From Lewinellaceae bacterium (GTDB lineage: Bacteria; Bacteroidota; Bacteroidia; Chitinophagales; Saprospiraceae): a stretch of DNA of 64,000 nucleotides. The notes below the pieces were generated by a model. That model made no database searches, had not been told where the DNA came from, and saw nothing but the letters and a program-made list of their open reading frames with translations. The stretch is taken from contig JADJSY010000020.1 of assembly GCA_016711435.1 (NCBI GenBank), forward strand, positions 1 through 64,000, written 5' to 3'. Shown one piece after another: positions 17,808-28,716 of the stretch (position 1 is its first letter; the number at the start of each line of letters is the position of its first letter). The position numbers and the translations under genes were made by a program.

Positions 17808-17998
17808 GAATGAGGAATGGGGATTGAGGGATGCCGAGCGTGACTAACAGGGATGAGGAGTGAGGTATGGCCGAGCGTTATGTCCGGCATCACGCTCGGC
17901 CATTCCTCATACCTCACTCCTCATCTCTGTTAGTCACGCTCGGTCATTCCTCATCTCCTCATTCCTAAACATTCCTCATTCCTCAACCCTCATTCCTA
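17808..17998. repeat. Word-repeat inverted repeat (GGAATGAGGAATG family)
   Basis: The arms consist of words such as GAATGAGGAATGGG, GGATGAGGAGTGAGG and complement ATTCCTCATACCTCACTCC. They share an internal stem GCCGAGCGTGACTAACAG and an apical stem TGGCCGAGCG/CGCTCGGCCA around 15 bases. The element follows the transporter stop codon and reaches to the start codon of the DUF1460 gene. Confidence 0.8.
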
Positions 17999-18000
17999 AG

Positions 18001-18855
18001 ATGCGTTTTTCCGGTCTCTTGATTTGCTGTTTCCTCGGAGGAGTGTTCCACATGGTTCCTCCCGATTCAACCATGCTTTTTGAGCAGGCATCCGCATTCA
18101 AACCCGATCCTGATTCCGCTTTATTTATAGAAAAACAAAAAATAAGCCCTGGAGAAACCTCGATTCCACTTAGAACATTAGCCATTGCCCGCTCTTTTTT
18201 GGGAACGCCTTATGTACATGGTACCCTGGATCGCCACGGGGAGGAACGCCTCACCCTGAACCTGCGCCAGCTCGATTGCTGGACCTTTGTCGAAAACAGC
18301 TTAGCCATTGCGCAGACCGGGCAAGGCAATTTCGCCGCCTATCAATCTCAATTACAACATCTTAGGTATTGGGGAGGGGATGTAGACGGATATGGGTCGC
18401 GGATCCATTATTTTACAGGATGGTTGTTACAGGCTGAAAAAACGGGTGTGTTGGATGATCTTACCAAAGAAATGGGAGGTATTGCTTACCGAAAAAAAAT
18501 CGGCTATATCAGCGCCCGGCCAGGCAAGTTTCCCAAAGTGCAACAGCCGGCAATCCTACGCGATGTACAAGCTGCGGAAAAACGCATCAATGCGCACGCC
18601 TGGTTTTATATTCCTCAAAATCGCATCGCCAAAATGGAACACCTGATCCGGGAAGGGGATATCGTGTCGCTGACTTCTGCCAAGGCCGATTTAGACATTG
18701 CCCACCAGGGTTTTGCAGTGAAAATAAATGGACGTATCCACCTGATGCACGCTTCTTCTCTTTCCGGCAGGGTCATTATCTCCAAACAGCCGCTGCCGGC
18801 CTATGTCATCAGCCAGCGCGGTCAAACGGGCATTATGGTAGCACGATTGCGCTGA
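18001..18855 (+). CDS. DUF1460 family N-acetylmuramoyl-L-alanine amidase-like protein
   Basis: A 284-residue exported protein of the DUF1460 family, which has an NlpC/P60-like fold and structurally characterised members that act on N-acetylmuramoyl-L-alanine cell-wall fragments. The signal peptide is short (residues 1-20, LLICCFLGGVF). The catalytic Cys is expected in RQLDCWTFVEN (~100), and the family segment YWGGDVDGYGSRIHYFTGWL and the later HQGFAVKINGRIHLMHAS with His are present. The start at 18001 gives the signal peptide; earlier starts would translate the repeat. It probably works in the periplasm in peptidoglycan recycling. Confidence 0.82.
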   Translation: MRFSGLLICCFLGGVFHMVPPDSTMLFEQASAFKPDPDSALFIEKQKISPGETSIPLRTLAIARSFLGTPYVHGTLDRHGEERLTLNLRQLDCWTFVENSLAIAQTGQGNFAAYQSQLQHLRYWGGDVDGYGSRIHYFTGWLLQAEKTGVLDDLTKEMGGIAYRKKIGYISARPGKFPKVQQPAILRDVQAAEKRINAHAWFYIPQNRIAKMEHLIREGDIVSLTSAKADLDIAHQGFAVKINGRIHLMHASSLSGRVIISKQPLPAYVISQRGQTGIMVARLR

Positions 18856-18908
18856 TAAAATATCGCACATGATTTTTCCCGGAAGAATACTGGAATATCA
18901 AGATATTT

Positions 18909-19053
18909 GTGAATCGTGAGCCGTGAATCGTGAGGCGTGAGTGGCATTTCGTTAGGTGAATGTTGAGTTCTTTCATCTAACGAAATGCCACTCACGATTC
19001 ACGCCTCACGATTCACGACTCACGATACCAATAACTAATAACGGATAACTAAT
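18909..19053. repeat. Word-repeat inverted repeat (CGTGAATCGTGAG family) with family A tail
   Basis: The left arm (18909-18955) and right arm (18977-19025) pair over the words GTGAATCGTGAGCCGTGAATC and an inner stem GTGGCATTTCGTTAG. After the right arm come the family A words ATAACTAATAACGGATAACTA (19032-19052), ending directly at the ATG of fadD at 19054. Confidence 0.8.
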
Positions 19054-20711
19054 ATGGAAAAGCCCTGGCTACAAATTTACCCTGCCGGTGTACCGGTCAA
19101 TATCGAACCTAATCAATATCCGCGCCTCCTGGATATGCTGGAGGAGTGTTTTACCAAGTATAGGGATCTGCCTGCTTTCGTTTTTATGGGTAAAACCCTC
19201 ACGTTTGGTCAGGTAGACGAACTCAGCAAAGCCTTTGGCGCGTACCTGCATTCGCGCGGACTCGAACCCGGCGACCGTATCGCTCTGATGATGCCGAATA
19301 TGTTGCAGTATCCGATTGCGCTTTTTGGCGCATTGCGGGCAGGATTGATATTGGTCAATACCAACCCACTGTATACGCCGCGGGAAATGAAGCACCAGTT
19401 CACCGACTCCGGCGCAAAAGCGATTGTAATTGCCGAAAACTTTGCCGCCAACCTGCAACAGGTTATCGGAGAGACGCAAATCAAAACCGTCATTCTCACC
19501 AGTATCGGTGAAATGCTCGGACTGAAAGGAGCGGTGGTCAATTTTGTGGTGCGGCGTATCAAAAAAATGGTGCCGAAGTTCAGCCTGTCCAATACCGTTT
19601 GTTTTAAAGATGCATTGAAACAGGGGCGCAAATTCACCCTCAAACCCTTCCAGACCGGCCCGGACGACACCATCGCGCTGCAATACACCGGCGGAACCAC
19701 GGGCGTTTCAAAAGGCGCCATGCTGACCAACCGGAATATTGTGGCCAATATGCTGCAAATCAAGGCCTGGCTGTCGCCGGTACTTCAAGAGCGGGAAGTC
19801 ATAGCCCTGTGCCCCCTGCCCCTTTACCATATTTTTGCTTTTACCGTCAATTGCTTAGCCTTTATGAGCTGCGGCGGATGCAATATCCTGATTGTCAATG
19901 CCCGCGACCTGCCGGCCCTTATCAAGGAATGGCGCACGCACAAGCCGAATATCGTGACCGGCGTCAACACTTTGTTCAACGGATTGCTCAATCACCCCGA
20001 CTTTAGTTCTTTGGATTTCAGCAGCCTGAAAGCCAGTGTAGGCGGTGGTATGGCCGTTCAACGCGCCGTTGCCGAGCGCTGGCAGCAGGTCACCGGCTGT
20101 AGCCTGACCGAAGGGTACGGCATGACGGAAAGCAGCCCGGTGCTGACAGTTAATCCCGTGGACGACACCATGCGTTTGGGTACCATCGGTATGCCGGTGC
20201 CTTCCACCGATCTCCGCATCGTAGATGAACAAGACAATCCGCTCCGCCCGGCGCCGATCATGTGGGTGAGATACAGGCCAAAGGGCCTCAAATTATGAAA
20301 GGCTACTGGCAGCGCCCCGAATCGACGGCTGAAACCATCAAAGACGGGTGGCTTTGCACCGGCGACATGGGTTTTATGCACCCCGATGGTTTTTTCCAGA
20401 TTGTCGACCGCAAAAAAGACATGATCCTGGTTTCCGGCTTCAATGTTTATCCGAATGAAATTGAAGACGTACTGGCCATGCACCCCAAAGTGCTGGAGTC
20501 GGCTGCGCTGGGTTTGCCCGATGAAAAATCGGGCGAAGTTGTGCAGGTTTTTATTGTCAAAAAAGACCCTTCACTAACCGAAGCGGAAGTCATCGAACAT
20601 TGCCGCGCTAACCTGACGGCTTATAAAGTGCCAAAAAAGATACAGTTCCGCACGGATTTGCCAAAAACCAATGTGGGTAAAATACTGCGGCGGGAATTGC
20701 GGGATAAGTAG
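19054..20711 (+). CDS. fadD: Long-chain fatty acid-CoA ligase (FadD-like), frameshifted
   Basis: AMP-forming acyl-CoA synthetase that activates fatty acids. The adenylate-forming motif YTGGTTGVSKGAM is near residue 210, YGMTESSP near 357, and after the frameshift come KGYWQRPESTAETIKDGWLCTGD and VSGFNVYPNEIE. Two frames overlap (19054-20298 and from about 20245 to 20711); adding one C near 20240-20246 restores N-P-L-P-P-G-A-D-H-V-G-E, so one base is missing. The rebuilt protein has 552 residues, the normal length. A GC-rich hairpin follows the stop. Confidence 0.88.
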
Positions 20712-20717
20712 AAGGGT

Positions 20718-20747
20718 ACCCCCGAACCCCGTTCGGGGTTTGGGGGT
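20718..20747. terminator. Hairpin between convergent fadD and CHAT genes
   Basis: ACCCCCGAACCCC and its complement GGGGTTTGGGGGT form a 13-bp stem around four bases. No long T run follows on either strand, so an intrinsic terminator is likely but not certain. It lies between two convergent genes. Confidence 0.55.
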
Positions 20748-20760
20748 GATCATCTTATTA

Positions 20761-23514
20761 TCAACGGCCACGGCGCTGGAAAAACCTCCAAAACAACACT
20801 GCGGCTAACAGCAGCAGGCCTGCTACAAACGACCATTTTATCCATTGGTCGTTTTCCAGCGTTACTACGCCATCGGCGCCAGTCAGGGTAAAAGCGGCCC
20901 AGTAAAACGGCGCTTTCCGGGCATCTATTTCTGCGGACGCGAGGTAATTCAATTTCGACTGCCGGAGTGCTTCGACTTTAGGAATTCCCTGTTGAAGATT
21001 TTTGTAAAACACAGAAAACAGTTCGGCAGTAGAACGTTCGTTTACTTTCAATGGCTGGCCACCAGACTTTGTGCGCCGGCATAAGCAAATGCCCTTGCAA
21101 GGCTCAGAACGCCTTCCCCGCCTGCCAGATGCCCTTTCCCCGTCTCGCAGGCGCTGAGTGATACCAGCGACGCATGGAAGCGCTGTGCGTAAATTTCAGG
21201 CGCTGTGAGTCGACGGTCGTAGAGTTCGATACCGGGAACATCGGGCCCACCGGCATCTGCGTGGGTAGAAAGATGTAAGATACTGTGCCGGGGAGCGCTG
21301 TTCAAAAAACCGGTACCAGTGGCATTTGCACCTTCCAGCACCTGAGCACCCATGTCAACCGGCGCGTCGCGCAAGCTGTTGGGCAAAACCGCAAGGCCGT
21401 CTCGCGTCGACGTAGCAAACGGAGCGATCTGTAGCAGACCTTCTTCAGCCCGTTTCGTTACGAGGGGTAAGGTCAGTAGGGTAGCAGACCAGGCGTACTG
21501 CACTGTTTTTGAGCGCAACAAATAGGGGCCGGAGGCAAAATTTCCTGTATGCGGCGCGGTCGCCAATGCCTCGAAGGGCAGATAACAAAGTTGTCCGTCA
21601 GGCACAATGACAAGTGAACGAACACCCCGAAGCGTCACTTCGGGCAGGAGCTTCTGGAGTAAAAAATGGGCGTTTGCGAAATAGGTAGCAGGATTTTGTT
21701 CCTGCTGTGATTTATCGGCCAGCGTTACCAGAAATTGTGAAAGCGCTCCGTCCAGTATGCTGTCGCGCGGCACTTCAAATGCCGAGAGTCCGTTGTGACG
21801 AACGGCGACACACAGGTAGCGGTCGCCTGCATCGAACCAGGAGAGCAGCGCCGTGGTATCAGCCAGGGCAGATTGGATGGAAGGGAGGTCGGCGCTCAGT
21901 CCGGCCTGCATATATTGCCCGAACTGGGGGTATTGTTTTCCAGGTCTTTTAAAAAGTCGGCGTAGGCTTTTTCTTGTTGGAAAGCGTGTGCTTTCCGTTT
22001 AGAAATAGTTGATGTATCACCACCGCTCAATTCATTTTCTTTAAACCCATTGACAGCGTCAGCCGCATCCAGGCGCAGACTTTCTTCCCGGGCGAGCAAC
22101 ATGTCGGGGATACCTGTGAGCGCGAGTGCGCGCTGTTGCCGTAACGCATCGCTGAGCGCCTGGGCTTTGGTTTGTTCGAAAAATACAAAGAGTCGGGTAA
22201 GGTGTTCGGTATTGCCCGTTTCCTGCCAGAGTTGCCACAAATTAAGTGCCGCTGCCGCATAGAGTTCCCGGATACCGGAAGCAAGCGCAAACTTATCGAA
22301 ATCATTACTGTAGGTACGGCGCAACCTTGCTGCAATACCGAAAGAAAGGTCGAAACAATGTGCAGCATTGAGCCGTAAAGCCGGGTCATTTTTTTTCAGC
22401 AATACCTGCGCTTTTGCCGCCGCCGCACGCATGGCTTGTGATTCGAGACCGGCGTCTTTTAGCATAGGATTATCGCTGATATTCAGGCTGTTGAAATCGG
22501 GAAATGACTGCATAAGTGCCTTTTGAAAAAAATCTAAAGCGCGATCAAGCAGGTTGTTTTTTTTCGTAAAAAATGCCGGTTTCTACATACAGTTTTGCCA
22601 TTTCTCGGCTTTTACCTGTGTAGAAAGATTGGCAAAAGGCTTCCGCTTTTCGGAAATATTGTTCGGCTTCACTTAATTTATTCCGGCGGGCAGAGATATC
22701 TGCGAGAGCCGTCAGGCAACGGAGGATATTGTCGGAATATATATGTGTCTGTTTGATAAAAATCAAGTGCTGCTTGCAGCATTTGAGCAACTTCCCTATA
22801 CTTGTGTTGTGCGGTAAAGGCTGTGCTGCCTGCCGCCTGAAGATGGGCGGTTTGTTCATCATCTCGCCTGGGCCGTGGCTCCGCCATTCCAAGTAAATAA
22901 TAGTCCATCACGGCGGTTTCGTCGCCTTTGAAGTGGCTGTCATTAGCAAACTGGGCGTAGATGGCTGCTCGATATTTACCGCTGGTATCCACACGTAGCG
23001 CCTCATTAAAATACTGGCCGGCCAGTGTGTGGTTATCCCACCGCACCAGTATTTGAGCGGCATTTTTATAGGCATAAGTCATCCTGTCGCCTAAACTGCC
23101 TGTGCGTTCGAAGATGCCAATTGCTTGCTGGTATGCATCAAATGCATCGACAAACCGTTCTTCATTGCGGTAATAAAAGCCAAGATTAATGAATAATCTT
23201 GCTGTTTCCGCACGTTCTTTTGTCCCGCATCTGTAAGTACCTGTATGACATTTTCTAAAAAATGCAGGCTGAATCGTTAGAGGATATAAGCTTTTTTTGG
23301 CAATATCAATAATCGTCGAATCAAAAACCTGCCAGTTTGAGTCTCCGTGTTACCTGAAGCGCCATCTTATACCATTCCGCCTCGAGCGTTGCGGTGGATT
23401 TATGCTGCTATCTGCTTGCCGGTCGGTACCCTGCTGGGTAAGAACGACCGGCAAGCAGCAAAGCAAAGCAAGGATTATACAAAAAACGGCAACTCGATTC
23501 ATTTGGATTTTCAT
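20761..23514 (-). pseudogene. Exported TPR-CHAT caspase-like protease, multiply frameshifted
   Basis: Pieces in all three minus frames join into one protein of about 918 residues. It starts at 23514 with a signal peptide (MKIQMNRVAVFCIILALLCC...), followed by a helical TPR-type region (to ~21950), then a CHAT domain (21900-20850), and ends in one transmembrane helix plus a basic tail (SFVAGLLLLAAVLFWRFFQRRGR). The caspase-like dyad is present: His in ILHLSTHADA and Cys in SLSACETGKG. Topology predicts the TPR and CHAT parts in the periplasm. I count at least seven frame breaks (near 23400, 23320, 23265, 23218, 22735, 22556, 21905, 21055); most are repaired by one base in a homopolymer. Either a decaying gene or an error-rich stretch. 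The last gene of a possible gene group with two other minus-strand membrane or Cys-rich genes. Confidence 0.75.
23411..23457. repeat. 14-bp inverted repeat inside the CHAT signal peptide region
   Basis: CTGCTTGCCGGTCG and CGACCGGCAAGCAG flank 19 bases. It lies within the coding region directly after the signal peptide, so it is probably coding coincidence or a translational hairpin. Confidence 0.5.
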
Positions 23515-23593
23515 GGTAGCAGTGGTTTATCAAGAACAGTTATGCAAGGCTACCACTTTTAGCAGATAAAACCTCATTGAGGCACCCTTTTTG

Positions 23594-25826
23594 CTAAAAA
23601 TTCCTGTAAATCAAAATTCCTACAACGACGAAGACCAAAAACAATAACGCATATTTAAATACATTGCCCCAATGTTCCGGACGTCCAATGCAGTTGCCTT
23701 TCAGGGGCGTGAATACGGCCGTGCATTGGTTGGCATCCGTTACCGTGACGCTTACGCCAGTTTATCGTTCATATCCAGCGGTCCCGCTACAGTAGTGCTA
23801 CCGCCGTTCCAGACCCATTTATAAGTATAAGGTCCCTGGCCACCGCTGACGATGAGGTTGGCGACACAATCTCTCGGATCGTCGTCAATTTTTACTGGGA
23901 TATATCGTTTATCAATCCATTGTTCAGCATAACAACCTGTCAACGTATCTGTCACGGCAATATAAAAAAGGTCGGCCTTCACATCCGGCCCCGGGGGCAT
24001 AGTTGCTCCAGTACTACATGATTTATTCCAAACCAGGTTTTTAGGGGAAGATGCCCCGGTTACTTCCGCTTCGAGGTTATATATCCAGGTATCCGGACAG
24101 CCGGTCTGGTTTTTGGGCTTGGCTGTTGCACTTAGTTTCAATTCACAGGGTGCTTCAAACCTGCGGTGATAAATAAAACGTCGGCAAAAGCAGTATTCGA
24201 AGCGACGAGGTAAAAGTCGTACTGCACTTAGTTTTCACTTTTGCATAAGGATCGTTTGGATCGGATACTCCAGGATGCCGGGTACCATTTGTAATAGGTA
24301 TAACCTTGGTCCTTTAATTAGTCTATAGTCCCTTTCGAAGAATTTGTTAGGGAAACACCAGGAGGCATTTCGAGTTAATCACACCCGTATCCTTGGAAAA
24401 AAATACAGAATCTTTACATATACTACAATCAGTGCAGGAAGGATCACAGTCGGCACAACCACTTTTGCTTAAAGCCACATTGGTTTCTATGGGTGGGTTG
24501 CAATCAAAAATAATACGCGCCCGGTTACACAAGGCATTGCACTTGGGTATTTTGCCTAATTCTTTGGCATGTATTTTAAACTCCAGATAGCCGCGTGTAT
24601 CGTCTTCGAGGAAAGTCCTACCACAGCCTGCTTCTTTTTTGCCTCTTAGTAACCCATCGGTAGAAATATTGAATGTGATTTTTCTGCCGCTCCTGGCAAT
24701 GGCAGCAAATGAGCGGATTTACCTCCGATATATGCTTTTATACTCGTGTTTGGAATGACATTGGACGAAGAAACGAGATAATCCAGTTCGTCTTCTATTT
24801 TCACTGTCTTAGCAGGTGCGGCCCCATCATTCTGAAACTCCACTTTAAATGCCAAGAGTCATTGTAATTCGTACAAAACTTCCGGGTGAAATGGATTTGT
24901 AATTGGGATCGTGCGAAGCCGCAATTGTATTGTGGCTGCTGGCACTGACGGTTGAAAGGGTAGATACATTCTCGGATTCCCGTCTGTATTATCCTTAACT
25001 GACATCAATACTGTAGGCGACGGCGACACTGGTGTCCCAACGCGAAGCTCTGGCTTTGTTTTAAAAACAAAGAACATACTGCGCTGCTCCCCTAACTTCA
25101 GATCCGTAAATCCCTGAATAATAGTCCATTGGTGATTATTGAAGGAAGAAACAAGATTATTACCGATGTTCCACCTAACAGGCTTCTGATAATCTTATTA
25201 TCACTAATAAACAGCACATTCTTATCATACAAGAACTCGATAGTCCGGCTTGCAGAAGGCAAAGAAGGCGATGATTGCAGGTTCTCAAAAGTAACCGCAT
25301 ACGTTACGCCGTTACCCGGAACAATTCTTCTGACCGGATCGATGCGGATGGGAAGAGGCCTAATTCTTTTTATACGAATCAACGGAAGATACATTAGGAA
25401 CTATGGTTTAAGGTGGAAACTTGGAAGGAAATCCGCATCTGAGCCCATGGAGGGTGAGCCTGTCCACCGGAAAATCATGCGGTTGCGGAGGAGGTGTTTT
25501 ATCATCGTAATTTTCTGTGGCCTCTGCATAAACCTGGTAGCCTGCGTTCGAAACTGGCGAGCGGTAGGCATAGGGAATTATCATATTCAACTGATTGGGT
25601 TTTGGGTTTCCACTATCACATATCGTCCGTCTCCCGGATTAAGGAGTATAGAATAACGCGCATCCCGATCTCCCTGTGTATGAGGGTCCAAACCACTGAC
25701 TTTAAAATTGGTATTGGGAACATTCGATGCGGATATAGTAAGGCTCGGTGTGTAAAAAAAATACCACGAAGCGGTAGTCAGGGCCGCTGCCAGTAAAGGC
25801 AGCAGCATCCATTTGGTTGTTTTCAT
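23594..25826 (-). pseudogene. Membrane protein with DUF7619-like and SprB-like repeats, multiply frameshifted
   Basis: Seven or more overlapping pieces form one protein of about 740 residues. It begins with an N-terminal helix (MKTTKWMLLPLLAAALTTASWYFF), and ends with a C-terminal helix (YALLFLVFVVVGILIYRNF). Between them are beta-sandwich repeats: VTYAVTFENLQ and AFKVEFQNDGAAPAKTVKIEDELD resemble the DUF7619/DUF11 type, completed by RARIIFDCNPPIETN. A Cys-rich stretch (GCADCDPSCTDCSICKD) follows, and then a SprB/PKD-like unit (LIVSGGQGPYTYKWVWNGG ... VSVTVTDANQCTAVF). The layout is that of an envelope protein with its repeats outside the inner membrane. Function unknown. Breaks occur near 25590, 25400, 25190, 25080, 24850, 24660, 24360, 24200 and 23760. 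The stop at 23594 is 80 bases before the CHAT start. Confidence 0.65.
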
Positions 25827-26032
25827 GTGTTATTTGATTTTTTGAAATGAAAAATAATGATTTTGAGGTGCTTAAACTTCATAAAACAGGCTCATTTAAA
25901 GAGATAAAAGTACCAAATACCTGTTCATTTGACAAGGTTCTTTATGAAGGAGGTAATGTGCGGTTAAGTTTTTAGAAAGATAAATTTTGCCTCTATAAAT
26001 GTGAGACAAGTCAATCGTTTTTGAACAGTTCT

Positions 26033-26082
26033 AAAAAGGTGGCCCCCTGTTGCCATTCATAGAATGTATAAAGGGAGCCACC
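26033..26082 (-). terminator. Intrinsic terminator after the Cys-rich gene
   Basis: On the minus strand an 11-bp GC-rich stem (GGTGGCTCCCT / AGGGGGCCACC) is followed by TTTTT. It sits 17 bases after the stop of the Cys-rich gene and separates it from the next minus gene, whose upstream gap (25827-26032) shows no gene. Confidence 0.7.
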
Positions 26083-26098
26083 ATAAATCATGTTCGTT

Positions 26099-27240
26099 TT
26101 AATCCTTCACAACATTAATAGAGAAACTTGTTGTTCCACTCGCATCCATTATCACGGAGACTTCATCTACACAGTACTCGACTTCAATCCTGTAAATTCC
26201 GGGCGGCGCCTTTCTTGTCACAAGAGCAAACTCTCTTGATTTGCAAGAGCAGGGATACAAACAGTCGAAGCAGATAAAACTGTCGGGGACGATCTGCATG
26301 ACGCTGAGCGGCTGAGCGGGTATTAGGGTCAGCTTCGTAACACGTAAGCCCCGGAAAAGTAAGTCTGAATACGGGTTACAAACTGTCAGGAACAGTGTCT
26401 CCGTGTCATCGTCTTCTATGATGTCTCCCGGCGAATCGCCCCAGTGCAGATAAAAGCATAGGTTCAGTTTTTTGACGCTCAATGCAGGACTGCAATTAGT
26501 TGTGGCATAAGGTTTTGGGGCGCAAAGACCTGAAGCGTTGTTGCTCCCGGCAATCACCTTATTTTTGCCTTTGGCACGTTGCGTCAATGCGCTTTCCTGT
26601 GCGTTTGCTTTCTCGTTGCACCCGTTACATCCGCAATCGCAGCATTCGCAATCCTCGCAGGCACACTCGATACACGCACGAACCAATTTTTTGGCCGAAA
26701 TCCGGAATATCAAATATTCATTGTGGTTGAATCCTGCGAAAGGAACGGGAGCAGTGGTGCTCAGGCCCGAATCATGCCAGATGAAGTGCATTCGTCGAAA
26801 TGTCCGGTTTTAAGGGTAAAGGGATTGGAAGCGCCGTTATTGAGCGGTCCCTGAAAAGGTTTGACCCACTTATGATGACAGTTGGCTTTTTGGATCTGGG
26901 CTAAAACGGAAGCCCTGGTCGGTCTCGGAGTAGCTGCGTCAAAATCCAGGCCTGTTGGAAAGACTTCCCAATCTATGTTATTGGTATAGACACCCGCAAT
27001 ATCTGCAAGTAGCCCGTTTACTCCGCCGTCATTGCTCCAGCAAACAAGATAGAGATAATCACAGCAACCCAGGTCGGCTCCGAATTTTTCCACTTTATTG
27101 CCTTCGTAATTGATCGATTTTATTGGTTTTTCGCTCAACGTATCACAGTGCCCTACGTAAATATCGGTAAAGTCATCACACCAGACTTTGCCTGATATTC
27201 CATATTTCTGCGTACATGGATCTTGAATTTCTTTTTCCAT
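26099..27240 (-). CDS. Cys-rich protein of unknown function, one frameshift
   Basis: Two frames (27240-26761 and 26791-26099) join if one C is added near 26775 (restoring D-E-C-H-F-I-W-H-D-S), giving about 380 residues. No signal peptide or helix is visible. The middle holds a dense cysteine cluster, CIECACEDCECCDCGCNGCNEK, with ten cysteines in 22 residues, and another cluster CFDCLYPCSCKSRE near the end. The C-terminal part (VLVTRKAPPGIYRIEVEYCVDEV-like) reads as a beta-sandwich. The cysteines could bind zinc or an Fe-S cluster or form disulfides. I do not recognise the family. It is divergent from the sigma factor gene at 27474 across a 233-base gap that probably holds both promoters. Confidence 0.65.
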
Positions 27241-27473
27241 AATGGTTGATTTTTATCAGCTTAATTGAAACAAACTGCTCCTCCTTGCTGACTGCTTAGG
27301 ATATATCCCTACTCTGTTTCGGCTTTTCGGGTTCCGCCGTTGAAAATGCGCTTTTTCATATGCACATCCGCAGGCGCTCATTTTTGTTACCCCCTCTTCC
27401 GGATATTTTTCAAAAAAAATTTTACCGCACCCCTTTATCTTCGCCTTCAAGCAATATTCAACCTGCTATCCAA

Positions 27474-28045
27474 ATGCACCCGGACGCCCGATACATTCAA
27501 GCCCTCATAGAACACAACAACCCCACCATAGCGGAAATTTATGAGCGTTTTTCCGCTTCTATCGCCCGTTTTGTACGGGCCAACAACGGCTCGGTAGACG
27601 ATGCCCGCGACGTATTCCAGGAAGCGCTGATAGCGGTCACCCGCCAGGCAAGACGGTCGGATTTTATGCTCACTTGTCCCTTCGAGGCGTATCTTTATTG
27701 CGTATGCAGGGGCAAATGGCTCAACGAACTCAAGCGGCGACAGCGGGAAATGGTAACAATCCAGGAAGCCGGCGGATATGCAGGTATGGAACAAGCCGAA
27801 ATGTTGGCGGGCGAAACCGGCAGGAGGAAGCGCGCGATCACCTGTTTCGTCATTTTTTTGAACAATTGACCGCCGGTTGCCGCCAATTGCTACAACTCTC
27901 CTGGTCTGGTGTTTCAATGGAAAAAGTGAGTCAGGAACTGGGCGTGAGCTACAATTACGCCCGAAAAAAGAAACATGAATGCGTGAGTCGTTTGATGGCA
28001 CAGATACAAGCATCTCCGGAATTTGCCTTCATCAAAACCCACTAA
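27474..28045 (+). CDS. Sigma-70 family RNA polymerase sigma factor, frameshifted
   Basis: The first frame (27474-27869) carries region 2 (ARDVFQEALIAVTRQARR and an L-Y-C-V-C-R-G-K-W-L-N-E-L-K-R segment). The second frame carries region 4 (GCRQLLQLSWSGVSMEKVSQELGVSYNYARKKKHECVSRL), ending at 28045. Adding one G near 27824 joins them as G-E-T-G-Q-E-E-A-R-D-H-L. The rebuilt protein has 190 residues. A near-consensus -7 box (TATCTTCG, 27436-27443) lies 30 bases before the ATG at 27474, which supports this start over the longer one. The next gene, ten bases on, encodes a membrane protein of anti-sigma layout. Confidence 0.8.
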
Positions 28046-28054
28046 CCGGATTCC

Positions 28055-28600
28055 ATGGAAGAGTATTACGCCCGCATCGAAGATTACCTGGACAATGCCT
28101 GACGGAGGCCGAACGCACCGCTTTCGAGTCAGAATTGCAATCTGACCCGGCATTGGCTACTGCATTACAACAAATGCGCGAAACCCGCGAACGACTTGCC
28201 CGGCAATGGGCGCAGGAAGGGGCGGACGCAGAACTGAGGCATACTTTGAAGGATTTGGGACAACAGCATTTCATTGAAAAACAACCCACAACCCGACGTG
28301 TGGTGAGCGGAAACTGGTGGCGGGCAGCGGCGGCAGCCGTAGCAGCGATACTGGTCGCGTGGTTCGTTTGGCCCGCCGGAGATGAAGATATGTACGAGCG
28401 TTTCAGGCAATTTCCCGAAGCGGGATTTTCCGAAAAAGGCAGCAGCGAACAAACCCTTTCCGGGGCCGAAAAGGCTTTTAATGCGAAGGAATATAAAAAG
28501 AGAAATGAAAGAGGAGTGTAAGGAAGTACTAAAACAAATTCTTCCAGATGAAGGCCACTTTCGGGAAGCGCAGGAATTGCTGAAGCATCTGAACAGGTAA
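28055..28600 (+). pseudogene. Membrane anti-sigma-like protein, frameshifted and probably shortened
   Basis: The start MEEYYARIEDYLDN is followed by an in-frame stop that one extra C (in GCCCTGACG, ~28098) removes, giving L-T-E-A-E-R-T-A-F-E-S-E-L. This N-terminal part matches the cytoplasmic helices of Bacteroidota anti-sigma proteins. One transmembrane helix follows (WWRAAAAAVAAILVAWFVW, about 28315-28375), then a periplasmic tail where a second frame break (~28495) leads to KEVLKQILPDEGHFREAQELLKHL, a TPR-like end. It starts ten bases after the sigma gene stop, a typical sigma/anti-sigma pair. The extracytoplasmic part is shorter than I would expect. Confidence 0.6.
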
Positions 28601-28644
28601 TCACAGCCCCAGTAGGCTCTGAGAAAAGCCGCAGATATGGCATT

Positions 28645-28674
28645 TTTGAATTGGGTACGCTTGCTGTACTTTTG
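28645..28674 (+). promoter_or_regulatory. Bacteroidota promoter of hutU
   Basis: TTTG (28645-28648), 18 bases, TACTTTTG (28667-28674). Transcription should start near 28678, leaving a 39-nt leader. This excludes the longer in-frame start at 28651 and supports ATG 28717. Confidence 0.7.
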
Positions 28675-28716
28675 CTGTTGTCAAATACTTTGCATCAAAG
28701 TAATCGCCGAAAAGAT

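Noticed and set aside
20761..23514. CHAT protease as the TPR-CHAT partner of a CRISPR effector (Craspase type)
   Set aside because: No gRAMP/Cas7-11 or CRISPR array is present, and the protein has a signal peptide and membrane anchor.
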